This document shows, piece by piece, positions 52,990 through 61,894 of a stretch of 64,000 nt of DNA. The notes beneath the pieces are model-generated. The model ran no database searches and was not told the DNA's origin. It saw only the letters and a program-made list of their open reading frames with translations. This stretch comes from Anaerobaca lacustris. GTDB taxonomy: Bacteria > Planctomycetota > Phycisphaerae > Sedimentisphaerales > Anaerobacaceae. Within the stretch, counting starts at the first letter, position 1; each line of letters starts with the position of its first letter. The position numbers and the translations under genes were made by a program. The stretch lies in contig NZ_JASCXX010000011.1 of NCBI RefSeq assembly GCF_030012215.1, positions 1 to 64,000 on the forward strand, given 5' to 3'.

Positions 52990-53124
52990 GGAACGACCTC
53001 CTTGCGTGCTTGAGCCCTTGAGTGCTTCGATGAAGAACGCCTGTAACCGGCTGTGCATGGTCGGCGCAGGCTCTGTAATGGCACGATCCTGCCGAGTTGG
53101 GGCGGACAGCTCGGACATCCGGGC

Positions 53125-54942
53125 TCAGGGCTCTCTCCAGCCCCAGGCGCCGGCCAGTACGGTGAAGTCGCCAAGATCAATCCGGCCGTTTGTCGACAAA
53201 TCACACAACGGATCCCACCACGGGTCGTCCAGACCGGCCAGCCACGTCTGGAACAGAACCGCCAGATCATGGGCATCGACCACACCGTCAGCCGTCAGAT
53301 CGGCCAGGGCTTCGTATCCGGAGTCCGTCGCCCCCACGACGATCAGCTCGATGCCATCGCCGAGGCCCAGGTTGACGGAGTACTGTTTGTCCTGCGCATT
53401 GTTCCAGTGCTCGTGAACGCCGAGGCTCATCAGCCCGGTCCCATCCCCTTTCGGATCGTAGTGGATTCCCGAGGGGGGACTGTCCGCCAGAGCAGCCTCG
53501 TGCAGGTAGTTCTCCACCCCCTGACCTGCACACCACGTGGCTTTGGGCTCATTGCGGAGGATGTCCAATCCGACCGAGTCGATCGCAATCGGGTCCTGTG
53601 ACACAAGCAGACTGGACGTCCAGTCCTCACCAAACGAAGCATAACGCATGATGTTGGCGTTCTGGTGCTCGGCCCCATAGAGGCCGTCAATAATGTAGAG
53701 CAGCGTCTTGCCCCCGAGGTGTGGGTGGCCGATGAGGTCCACAAGGCAGTTGTAGGACCCCGGTGCCTGATTGCGCTTGGCGAAATCGTGCAATGGTTCG
53801 GGAGTCCATCCGCCGCGAAATGCAATATCGAAACAGATCGAGCCAAAATGGTTCTTGGCGCACAGCGTGATGCCGGACATCTGATGCGGTCTCAGGAGCG
53901 TCATGTTGATCAAATACTTGGCCTCCGTCACGCAGCGAGGCAGATAGGCCCTCGCGCCGTGCGGGACGTTCGGATGGCTGAAGTGAACCGGATGGGCCGT
54001 ATCGCGCTCTGCGGCGAGACGCCCGTTCTTGGCGACCTCGGGCCTGACGAAGAAGCGAACGGCCTGGAAATTCGGATCCACGCTTCCCCGAACCTTGTCA
54101 TAGATCGGATCCCCAATGTAACGAGATGCGTCGTACAGCAAGATCGCTCCACCCGGCACACCCGCCTTGTTGATGAGTTGGTCGAGCAGCGCGAATATCA
54201 CCTGAGGACTCGGCAGACTGACGGCCGGACTCCAGTCCCACTTGCTGCCGTCGTCCAGGTTCATATTGATCTTGATCGCGATCTCTTCTCCATCCTGATA
54301 TCCCACATCGCCCAAGTCGCGCGTCTGGTTGAAGTGCCTGAAGAGAGCGTCCCACGCTGCCGTATCGTTGTTCCTGCCTGTCAGCATCCGCACGGCCTGA
54401 GAGACCATTGCGTCGACGAGATCCTGGTCGGTGTGCTCGTCTTCCCACCACGCTCCCGTCACGCCGTCCCACCTGGTTGCGTCCGGCTCATGCACCCATA
54501 CCACACGACCCGGATGAATCCCCTGCCCCACGCCCATGGGGCGGTTTGGCGGCTCGCTCGGCACGAAGGCGCCTTGCACACTCCTGTCCTCCACCAGACT
54601 GACGGACCACCATGCCATCACAACGGCGAGAACCAGAAAGGCACAGGCAATCAGGCGTCTCGACTCACGGAACAGTCGCGTCACCTTCCGACAGGCCAGA
54701 ACCGAACCGCCAACGCCAAGCAACCACACGACGAAGCCGCCGGCCAGCGGTGCGGCCAACCGCTGGCAGGGATACGTCGCGCGGGTGGGCTTGGGGATGA
54801 CACGGATCAAAAACCACACCAACGATGCCAGACCCAGAAAAGGGAACGCCCAGAAACACCAATACCACCGCTTGGGGCGATCGGTGAAACACCGCGTCGT
54901 CGGATGCTGCTTACACGGCCGTTCGTCGCATTCATGGCACAT
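53125..54942 (-). CDS. membrane-anchored DUF362 protein with dockerin-like repeats
   Basis: The 605-residue protein starts with a Cys-rich stretch (MCHECDERPCKQHPTTRC). Three hydrophobic segments follow (WYWCFWAFPFLGLASLVWFLI, LAGGFVVWLLGVGGSVLAC, LIACAFLVLAVVMAWW). The long domain after them has DUF362 features (EEIAIKINMNLDDGS, AILLYDASRYIGDPIYDKV, GITLCAKNHFGSICFD). The C-terminus has two Ca-binding dockerin-like units (ADLTADGVVDAHDLAVLFQTW and CDLSTNGRIDLGDFTVLAGAW). DUF362 proteins are linked to iron-sulfur chemistry in some lineages; their role here is unknown. ATG at 54942 with AAGGAGG. Confidence 0.85.
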   Translation of the reverse strand: MCHECDERPCKQHPTTRCFTDRPKRWYWCFWAFPFLGLASLVWFLIRVIPKPTRATYPCQRLAAPLAGGFVVWLLGVGGSVLACRKVTRLFRESRRLIACAFLVLAVVMAWWSVSLVEDRSVQGAFVPSEPPNRPMGVGQGIHPGRVVWVHEPDATRWDGVTGAWWEDEHTDQDLVDAMVSQAVRMLTGRNNDTAAWDALFRHFNQTRDLGDVGYQDGEEIAIKINMNLDDGSKWDWSPAVSLPSPQVIFALLDQLINKAGVPGGAILLYDASRYIGDPIYDKVRGSVDPNFQAVRFFVRPEVAKNGRLAAERDTAHPVHFSHPNVPHGARAYLPRCVTEAKYLINMTLLRPHQMSGITLCAKNHFGSICFDIAFRGGWTPEPLHDFAKRNQAPGSYNCLVDLIGHPHLGGKTLLYIIDGLYGAEHQNANIMRYASFGEDWTSSLLVSQDPIAIDSVGLDILRNEPKATWCAGQGVENYLHEAALADSPPSGIHYDPKGDGTGLMSLGVHEHWNNAQDKQYSVNLGLGDGIELIVVGATDSGYEALADLTADGVVDAHDLAVLFQTWLAGLDDPWWDPLCDLSTNGRIDLGDFTVLAGAWGWREP

Positions 54943-54988
54943 GATTCGCACCTCCTTCTGCTGACTGCGCCCGCAACTCAGGGGCACG

Positions 54989-55849
54989 TTAACGGTTAGG
55001 ACTCCCAACACTTTCCGTTGCCACTTTCAGGTTCTCTGCATCGGATGCCGTTTCGACGGTCCTGGGATGGTCGGCCGCAGACAGGTCGAAGGCCTCGGGA
55101 TGGGATCGGGCTCTCTGCCGCAGAACGTCGAGCGCAAACCCAAGCAGCGCCGTCTGTCGCCTCCATCGCGAAGGCTCCTTCGCAAGCCGATACAACCACT
55201 CGGTACCGGTCCTACGGAAGATTTCCGGGGCGCGCTTGACGCGCCCGCTCAGTACATCGATACTGCCCCCGACCCCCATGCAGAACGGCGTCTCCAATTG
55301 GGGACGGTATTGGGCGATCCACCGCTCCTGCTTCGGTGAGCCCAACGCCACGAACAGCATGTCGGCCTTCGATGTGTTGATCTCTTCGACGATTGCCGGC
55401 GATTCGTCCGCGCGGAAATACCCGTCTCGACAACCGACGCATTGCAGACGGGGATAGCTGCGATGCAGGATGTCACGCGCATGCGCGCTGGTCTTCGGGT
55501 CTGCGCCGAGCAGGAACACCCGCAACCCCTCCCTCTCCGCCAGAGCCAGCAGCTCAAAGAAGAGCCCGACGCCGGTGACGCGAGGGATTCTCATCCCCCA
55601 TAAGATTCTCATGGCGGCGGCGGTGCCGGCACCATCACAGATGTGAAAGGTCGCATTTCGAACAATCTCGTGAAAGGTCGTGTCCCCGCGGGCCAGACGG
55701 ACCTTCTCAGGGTTAATGGCCACACAATAGGTTTTTTCTCCTCTCTTGATCGCGTCCGTGACGCACGCCGCGGCGTGTCCCGGCGACCGAAAACAGCTTA
55801 TCGGCACGCCCAGGACACGTCGTTCGACAGGTCGTTCCATCACCACCAT
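54989..55849 (-). CDS. WecG/TagA/CpsF glycosyltransferase
   Basis: The 286-residue GT26 enzyme has CVAINPEKV (42-50), ICDGAG with the likely catalytic Asp72, VFLLGADP, the family signature LFVALGSPKQERWI (165-178) and VGGSIDVLSGRVKRAPEIFR. It adds the second sugar (for example ManNAc or a derivative) to the lipid-linked GlcNAc made by a WecA/TagO-type enzyme, which is also encoded here (40841). The start chosen is ATG at 55849 with AAAGGAG; this start lies 137 bp inside the upstream gene, an unusually long overlap. Confidence 0.93.
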   Translation of the reverse strand: MVVMERPVERRVLGVPISCFRSPGHAAACVTDAIKRGEKTYCVAINPEKVRLARGDTTFHEIVRNATFHICDGAGTAAAMRILWGMRIPRVTGVGLFFELLALAEREGLRVFLLGADPKTSAHARDILHRSYPRLQCVGCRDGYFRADESPAIVEEINTSKADMLFVALGSPKQERWIAQYRPQLETPFCMGVGGSIDVLSGRVKRAPEIFRRTGTEWLYRLAKEPSRWRRQTALLGFALDVLRQRARSHPEAFDLSAADHPRTVETASDAENLKVATESVGSPNR

Positions 55850-57011
55850 GTGGACTCCTTTCCGATCGCCAATACACGTACTCCGCCAGCGCATGGAAAG
55901 CCCATGCCTGGGACCAACGCATGTACGGAATGCGATTGACCGCGAATCGCCCGCGGCGAAAATAGAAGGCCCCTCTGCCCCCGTACATGTGATCCAACAT
56001 CCAGTTGGCGATTCTGTCGGTCAGTGCGGCGTATTCCTCCCCTTCCTGTGAGAAGAAGCTGATCGCCTGCGCGGGTGAATGAATATCAATGGGATACACA
56101 CGATCGTGATAGTACTTCGGCGTCCCATCGTGAAGAAAGAACTGATTGGCGTAGTAGGCGACACCCTTGCAGTACGCAGGTCGCCATTCCTCCGCCAGGC
56201 CGGCCTGCATGATATAGCGAATGGCTTGCAGGTTGAAACCCGTGTGAAAGGAATCGATCCACCGTTGGATCGCCGTCTCGGCGTAGAACCATGAGCCGTC
56301 TGCCTGCTGCCGGCGCATCGAATACGCGAGACTCATCGACGCCGCCTCCGCCAGCCCCCCGTCGCTGCCGTATCGTGCCAGACGGGCAAGGATGGAGGCG
56401 CCCAGGAGGTTGGCATTGTGTACGGCCTCGGTGTCCACCGGGGTATAGCTGAAGCAGAACGTCTCGCCGCAGCGGATCCGGTGAAGGTCGTTCAGAATGA
56501 ACTCCTTGATCGGCAGCGCCAACTCCAGCGCTCTGTGTCTGCCCGTCATCTCATAGCAGTCGAGCAGCGCGTGTCCGATGAACGCGGTATTGACAATGGT
56601 CGGCGTGCCCTTCGGCCGCAGAAACGTCCGCGACTGCCAGTCGAAATTGTAGCCCCAGCAATGGCCCGAGTATCCCGCGCATCGGAGCTTCTCCAGCAGA
56701 TCCAGAAGACGATCGATTCGGTCGAGATGCTGCGGCGGGCCCTCCAGGGCACAGAGCTTCGCGTAACCCCAGAGGCACAACCCGATTCCTTTCGGATTGT
56801 GCCCCCTGGCGATCCCCAGGACGGGCCGTAGGTTGATCGGACACCGTCTCAGGGCCTGAATGGCCGCGATCCTGGACCATTTGCTGCGCTCCGTCATCCG
56901 GCGCAGGAATCGGCTGTTCAGCGCATCGTAGGGATCGTACCCTGCGTAATCGTCCAATTCGATACGCCTCATCAGTTCGTTCAAACACTCTTGAATACGG
57001 CTGATGCTCAC
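55713..57011 (-). CDS. alpha/alpha-toroid protein of the polysaccharide operon
   Basis: The 432-residue helical protein has repeated hairpins typical of (alpha/alpha)6 toroids (six-hairpin glycosidase/terpenoid-cyclase-like): GIGLCLWGYAKLCALEG, GHCWGYNFDWQSRTF, NTAFIGHALLDCYEMTG, GSWFYAETAIQRWIDSFHTGFNLQAIRYI and YMRWSQAWAFHALAEYVYW. The exact activity is unknown; a glycan-processing or epimerase role fits the context. The GTG start at 57011 overlaps the upstream stop as GTGA. After EYVYWRSE the frame runs on for about 45 residues that overlap the next gene in another frame and look non-native, so a frameshift or lost stop near 55860 is possible. Confidence 0.75.
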   Translation of the reverse strand: MSISRIQECLNELMRRIELDDYAGYDPYDALNSRFLRRMTERSKWSRIAAIQALRRCPINLRPVLGIARGHNPKGIGLCLWGYAKLCALEGPPQHLDRIDRLLDLLEKLRCAGYSGHCWGYNFDWQSRTFLRPKGTPTIVNTAFIGHALLDCYEMTGRHRALELALPIKEFILNDLHRIRCGETFCFSYTPVDTEAVHNANLLGASILARLARYGSDGGLAEAASMSLAYSMRRQQADGSWFYAETAIQRWIDSFHTGFNLQAIRYIMQAGLAEEWRPAYCKGVAYYANQFFLHDGTPKYYHDRVYPIDIHSPAQAISFFSQEGEEYAALTDRIANWMLDHMYGGRGAFYFRRGRFAVNRIPYMRWSQAWAFHALAEYVYWRSERSPHGGDGTTCRTTCPGRADKLFSVAGTRRGVRHGRDQERRKNLLCGH

Positions 57012-58177
57012 CTTTGCACCATCGGAGGCAGCGCTGCGGCCGGCCCCTCCACGCCGTCGGCTCCTCGACGAGACCGCGCGCCGAGGACTTGCTTCGTCAC
57101 GCCGGCAAGCGTGTTCCATCGGAACTGGCCTCTGTATCGCGAGTCGGCGCACAATCCTTGCAGAAACCGCTCGAACGCCGTGTCATTCCAGAAGTCTTTC
57201 GTGTGCCCCAGCGCCACCAGCGGATGCACGGCCCCATCGGCGCCGGCGGCGCGACGCGCTGCAGACGCAAACATCGCGCACATGTCTCGGGCGCTGAGCT
57301 TGCAGATGTCGAATTTCACCGCGTGCCTGGACAGCAGCTTCCCAAGCACCGTGTGCACCGACGGCACGCTCTGCGGAGCAGAGGCGACCTGGCTGTGCGG
57401 ATCGCGTCTCTCCACGGTCCGTCTCCGCATCGTGGCGACCACCTTGGAGAGCTTGAAATTGCATACATAGGGTTTCATTTCGGAGTACACCGGGAACTCG
57501 AGCACCCCTTCCTCCTCTCCTCCGCACTCGGCCACATCATCCGGCGTTGTCCACCAGAACTCCGGCAGACCTTTCGCCCGGCGGAAATCGACGGGACATG
57601 GCTCACTTGCGACATGGCCGCAGACGACTGAGCTGTCGGCCCACAGACCTGCGTTGCGCAACCCGGCGATGACCGCCGCCGCAGGCTGAACGAAGAAACC
57701 ACCCGCTCGAAATGCGAAGCATCCGTAGCCCGGATCGACCCCTTGCAGCATCGCCTCAAGCGTTCGCTTGCCGCGAGACAGACGGGCCTCCACAGCCGCG
57801 CTCCCGGAAGGATCGGCGGAGTCACGCAAGTCGATCAGTCGCATCCGTTCGGAATGCAGATGCCACAATCCGTCTTCGTATCGGGCGCCGATCCACTGCG
57901 GATGAAGATGCAGTTGCACGTCGTGGCCTCGCCCAACGGCATCCTGCGCCTGCCTCTCCATTTCCCGCGAGGGCGAGTACGCGAGATCGAGCCGGCCGTC
58001 CCGTTCGGCTTCTTGAAACGCCCAGTACTCGGCCACCTCGAACATGAGCGTGAGTTTGGCGCCGTAACGGTCACAGATCGCCAGGAGCCGGTTCGTCGGC
58101 TCGATAACGTCCCGCCTCACATCCCCGCTGCCGTTGCCGAACAACTCATAGTCAATTGTGATTACCAGCTCGATCAC
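57008..58177 (-). CDS. NodB-like polysaccharide deacetylase family protein
   Basis: The 389-residue carbohydrate-esterase-4-like protein starts VIELVITIDYELFGNGSGD, with Asp in the TIDYE strand. HDVQLHLHPQWIGA carries the His metal ligands and GCFAFRAGGF follows. It would de-N-acetylate a sugar in the lipid-linked glycan or polymer. GTG at 58177 overlaps the stop of the bi-domain oxidoreductase as GTGA and its own stop overlaps the next GTG the same way, so three genes are serially coupled. There is no signal peptide, so it is probably cytoplasmic. Confidence 0.82.
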   Translation of the reverse strand: MIELVITIDYELFGNGSGDVRRDVIEPTNRLLAICDRYGAKLTLMFEVAEYWAFQEAERDGRLDLAYSPSREMERQAQDAVGRGHDVQLHLHPQWIGARYEDGLWHLHSERMRLIDLRDSADPSGSAAVEARLSRGKRTLEAMLQGVDPGYGCFAFRAGGFFVQPAAAVIAGLRNAGLWADSSVVCGHVASEPCPVDFRRAKGLPEFWWTTPDDVAECGGEEEGVLEFPVYSEMKPYVCNFKLSKVVATMRRRTVERRDPHSQVASAPQSVPSVHTVLGKLLSRHAVKFDICKLSARDMCAMFASAARRAAGADGAVHPLVALGHTKDFWNDTAFERFLQGLCADSRYRGQFRWNTLAGVTKQVLGARSRRGADGVEGPAAALPPMVQR

Positions 58178-60459
58178 AGGCTTCCCACACTCCGGGTTGG
58201 GTCGATGCGGTGCGCGCTCGCCACCCGACTCGAATCCGCGCGTCCGGTTGCAGACACTTCGCACGTCTCTCGTCCCCCCGCACCTGGGCCGACACGGGGA
58301 ACGCACGCATCGCCGTCGTCCAGCCGGATCGACCGTCGATTCTTGATGGACTCCAATGCGGCGAAACACACTCGGGAAGCCGCAAAGATCTCCTCCGGCG
58401 CAATCACAGGATGAGCCCCCTCCTGTACGGCCTGGAGGAAGCCGGCCACCATCCTGGCCTGCCCCTTGTCCTGATTCAGCAGTTTTCGGCGGTAGGGCTT
58501 GCTTCCTGCGTACAGGTGAAGCTCCTTGAAATCCGTGATGATCCCGGTCAGCCCCGAGCCATAGACCTCCACGTACTCCTTGGACAGCATCGTGGAACCA
58601 TTGGCGTAGTAGCAGATCGTTCCGATGGAGCCGTCGGCGAAGACGATGCTGATGTTCGCCGTATCGTGCCGTGCGTGAGGGTCGCGCATCGCCGCCGCAT
58701 GCACCTCTGTGGGAAATGAGCCGCACATCCACGTGAGAAAATCCACGAAGTGGCAGACCTCGCCGATGATTCTTCCGCCGCCGAGTTCCACGTCATGGGC
58801 CCAGGCGCCCTCGGGGATCGCGCCGGCGTTGACGCGGTACATCATGGACATTGGCGTCTGTTGGATCCGGCTTTTCAGTTCCACCGCCAGGGGAGCGAAC
58901 CGACGGTTGAAGCCGACCATGAGATGCTGATCGCGACACCGATCATACACCTGCTCGATGTCTCCCAGTTCCTCCGGCGTCAGGCACAGCGGCTTCTCGA
59001 CGAACACGTGCTTGCCCGCCTTCAGCGCCTCGATCACGTACTGTGCATGACTATCATGCCGCGTGGCAATGAACACTGTATTGATGTCATCGTTGTGGAG
59101 AATGTCCTCCGTGCGGGAGCAACAGAATTCAAAACCGAAACGTTCGGCCACTCGTTTGGAAGTCGTCCCCGTCTGCGTCATCACCGCCTTGTTGACGACA
59201 TCTCCATCGTGTTTCGGAAGATTCGGCAGAAGATGGCTCTGGGCGTAGCTGCCTGCGCCAATGAACGCGAGCTTCACCGTACCGCCGGGGCGCGGCGGCC
59301 TCACAACCACCCGCTGTTCTTCCAGGGCCGTGCTGACATCATACGCCAAGACCACTCCCAGAAACGGTTCGGAGCGGTTCACGATCATGTCATAGGCCTT
59401 GGGGGCGTCATCGAGCGCGAACGTGTGGCTTGTCAGATAGCCGATGTCGATTCGCAACGAATGCACGAGTTCCTGAAACGCCTGCATATTTCGATTCTCG
59501 GTCCACCGCACATAGGCCAGTGGGTAGTCGCGGCCTTTCTCCTCATATTCGAGGTCGTAACGGCCCGGACCATAGGAGCATGACATCCTCAGCTCAAGCT
59601 CCTTCTTGTACCAGTACGGTTCTCTGGCAAAGCCCGTTGGGACCGCTCCTACGGCGACCACCCGCCCTTTCTTGCGGGCGATCTGCCCCGCGAAATTGAT
59701 GGGGTCGAGGCTCCGGCTCCCCGCCGTGATGATGACCGCGTCGACCCCCGATCCGTTCGTCTCGGCGGCGATCCGCTCCGCCAGCCCGGCCGTGGTCCGA
59801 TTCCACGCGGCGTCACAACAGTGACGTTGCGCCGTCTCAACGGCGAAATCGTCGATGTCGATCCCCAGCGTCCTGACGCCGCTGGCCCGCAGCATCAGAC
59901 ACGTCAACTGCCCCAGAAGTCCGAGCCCGATCACAGCACAGCTTTCGCCCAGATGCAGGTCCGCCTGCCTGATCCCTTGCAGCGCAATGGCTCCCAGCGT
60001 GTTGTAGCACGCCAATTCCAGCTTCGCCTCCTCCGGCAGCTTGACGCACAGGTTCCGGGGCACCGAGACGATCTCGGCATGATTCGCATACATTGCGCCG
60101 GCACACGCGACTCTGTCGCCCACACTCACGTCCCGCACGGCCCCGCCCACGGCAATCACCTCACCTGCGCTGCTGTAGCCGAGCGGGGAATAGGCCTCCA
60201 TCTTCTTGATGACGGCTCGATACGTCTGAACCGGTCCCTGCTTCCTCAGTACGTCCACAACCTGCCTGACCTGCTGAGGGCGTTCTCTGGCCTTGCCGAT
60301 CAGACTGGCGCGCGCCGCCTTGACGGTGGAACTCTCTGTCCCGGCACTGACAAGCGAGAAATGGTTGCGCACAAGGACGTTCTCGGGCGTCACCTGCGGC
60401 CACGGAACGGCCTGGACCGTCATCTCACCTGATTTGAGCTTCTGTGTGAGCTGTTCCAT
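58174..60459 (-). CDS. bi-domain oxidoreductase: alcohol dehydrogenase + Gfo/Idh/MocA fusion
   Basis: The 761-residue protein is a natural fusion. Residues 1-350 form a medium-chain dehydrogenase with GLGLLGQLTCLMLRASG cofactor binding and GYSSAGEVIAVG. Residues 380-740 form a Gfo/Idh/MocA domain (KLAFIGAGSYAQSHLLPNL, KHVFVEKPLCLTPEEL, EVCHFVDFLTWMCGSFPTEVHA). This architecture is common in exopolysaccharide loci, often near heparinase genes, and probably makes or modifies a nucleotide-linked sugar. The start chosen is ATG at 60459, eight bases after AGGAG; it overlaps the upstream gene by 35 bp. Confidence 0.93.
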   Translation of the reverse strand: MEQLTQKLKSGEMTVQAVPWPQVTPENVLVRNHFSLVSAGTESSTVKAARASLIGKARERPQQVRQVVDVLRKQGPVQTYRAVIKKMEAYSPLGYSSAGEVIAVGGAVRDVSVGDRVACAGAMYANHAEIVSVPRNLCVKLPEEAKLELACYNTLGAIALQGIRQADLHLGESCAVIGLGLLGQLTCLMLRASGVRTLGIDIDDFAVETAQRHCCDAAWNRTTAGLAERIAAETNGSGVDAVIITAGSRSLDPINFAGQIARKKGRVVAVGAVPTGFAREPYWYKKELELRMSCSYGPGRYDLEYEEKGRDYPLAYVRWTENRNMQAFQELVHSLRIDIGYLTSHTFALDDAPKAYDMIVNRSEPFLGVVLAYDVSTALEEQRVVVRPPRPGGTVKLAFIGAGSYAQSHLLPNLPKHDGDVVNKAVMTQTGTTSKRVAERFGFEFCCSRTEDILHNDDINTVFIATRHDSHAQYVIEALKAGKHVFVEKPLCLTPEELGDIEQVYDRCRDQHLMVGFNRRFAPLAVELKSRIQQTPMSMMYRVNAGAIPEGAWAHDVELGGGRIIGEVCHFVDFLTWMCGSFPTEVHAAAMRDPHARHDTANISIVFADGSIGTICYYANGSTMLSKEYVEVYGSGLTGIITDFKELHLYAGSKPYRRKLLNQDKGQARMVAGFLQAVQEGAHPVIAPEEIFAASRVCFAALESIKNRRSIRLDDGDACVPRVGPGAGGRETCEVSATGRADSSRVASAHRIDPTRSVGSL

Positions 60460-61888
60460 CTGCATCACTCCTGAAGGCAATATCATCCACACGCGGCAGA
60501 TCCTGATCGTGCAGTCGCTGAACGAGGAATACATGCTTGCCACGCAATGTCTTGGGGATCTGGTCCACGTAGACGACAGACACATCGAGCCTGCCGGAGA
60601 CGGAATGCACCAGACGATTCACGATTTCTCGCTCGTCTTCCTCTCGGTACTCGGGACGTTTGACGATTCGCATGAGCAGACGGCCTGCCACTTGCTGTTC
60701 CAGTTGCAGCTCGCGGACCTTTGTGAGCTGCGGGAAACGCTGCGCGAAAAAGAACGAGGTCATGCTGATTCGGCTCCCGTCGCGCAGGTACACAATGTCT
60801 CGCCCTCGGCCCTCGATTCGTCGAACGACGAGCGAACCATAGGCGTCGTGAGGTGACTGACGGGAGGACCGCACGCCAAGGTCTCCCGTATCATATCGAA
60901 TGAAGGGCATGACGCGGTTGTCGAAGCTCGTTCCCACAATCCGACCGACTCTGTCCGGCTCGACGATCTCCTTGCCGTCCTCGTCCACAAGCTCCGCATA
61001 CCCGTAGAAGGGAAAGAAGTGATAGTCGTCGGACTCGGGCACGCAGCCTCCGTGCAACACACATTCCGAGTGGCCGTACCAACTGACGATGCGCGTGCGA
61101 TAGAACTGCGCAAACCACCGGCGATCGGGGTCCGAAAGAACCTCTGAGCCCAGGAACACGGCCTTGAGCGGCCTCTCCGACCCCAAGGCGGAGACATCGC
61201 CCAACAACTTGGTGAACACCATCAGTGCCGACGGATAGGCAAGGATGAACTCCGGCCGAAATGCCTGGATGGCGTCCACAACACGACCGATATTCGCTTC
61301 CGTAATGTCGTGGCAGGACACAGCCAGTCTGCTGTTCAGGGTCTGCCTCTCAAAGAGTCGGTTCCTCTGAAGCGCCTTGCCACGAACGACGAGAACGCGC
61401 GAACGCCGAGTCCATCCAAACAGGCTCGTGTACCAATCGGAATGAGCTTTCTCCTTGGGACGCGATCTGCCCTTGTGCAGGAAGAAATCCATTCGGACGC
61501 CCGAACTGCCCCCCGTATTTGCCGGCAACGCATGCCTGCGGGCCGCCGGCGCCAGGAATGCACTCATGTGCTCCTGGTAGTCCGCTTTTGTGACGATGGG
61601 AAACTCCCGCAGGTCCCGCTCGTCTCCGAGAGGTCTCCTCCCCGCGTAGAAAGGAACGTGACGGACCGCCCAGTTCACCGTGTCGCACACCAGCTCCCAC
61701 TGCAGTGATGCAACCCGCGCCGCATCCTGACCGGCGAAAAACCTGTCGATGCGCCGCGTGTAAGCGCCATAGAACAGCCCATGCCACAGGTGAGGCGGCA
61801 GACATTGCACCGCGGTCGCGATGCCGCTGCGCAGGGCCAACGGCAAACGCCCGTAGCTCGCCTTCCGCCTGTAGAAGAAATCCTCCAT
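60425..61888 (-). CDS. PaaK/CapK-like adenylate-forming protein, copy 2
   Basis: The 487-residue phenylacetate-CoA-ligase-family protein has ANTGGSSGVRMDFFL as ATP loop, EFILAYPSALMVF, FLGSEVLSDPDRRWF, the motif SWYGHSECVLHGG, and RVMPFIRYDTGD. Family members in capsule loci (CapK) are thought to activate an acid to decorate the polysaccharide, but few have been tested. It shares this plan with the neighbour at 61895, 6 bp upstream, indicating an old tandem pair. The Shine-Dalgarno is weak. Confidence 0.9.
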   Translation of the reverse strand: MEDFFYRRKASYGRLPLALRSGIATAVQCLPPHLWHGLFYGAYTRRIDRFFAGQDAARVASLQWELVCDTVNWAVRHVPFYAGRRPLGDERDLREFPIVTKADYQEHMSAFLAPAARRHALPANTGGSSGVRMDFFLHKGRSRPKEKAHSDWYTSLFGWTRRSRVLVVRGKALQRNRLFERQTLNSRLAVSCHDITEANIGRVVDAIQAFRPEFILAYPSALMVFTKLLGDVSALGSERPLKAVFLGSEVLSDPDRRWFAQFYRTRIVSWYGHSECVLHGGCVPESDDYHFFPFYGYAELVDEDGKEIVEPDRVGRIVGTSFDNRVMPFIRYDTGDLGVRSSRQSPHDAYGSLVVRRIEGRGRDIVYLRDGSRISMTSFFFAQRFPQLTKVRELQLEQQVAGRLLMRIVKRPEYREEDEREIVNRLVHSVSGRLDVSVVYVDQIPKTLRGKHVFLVQRLHDQDLPRVDDIAFRSDADGTAHTEAQIR

Positions 61889-61894
61889 GATTCG

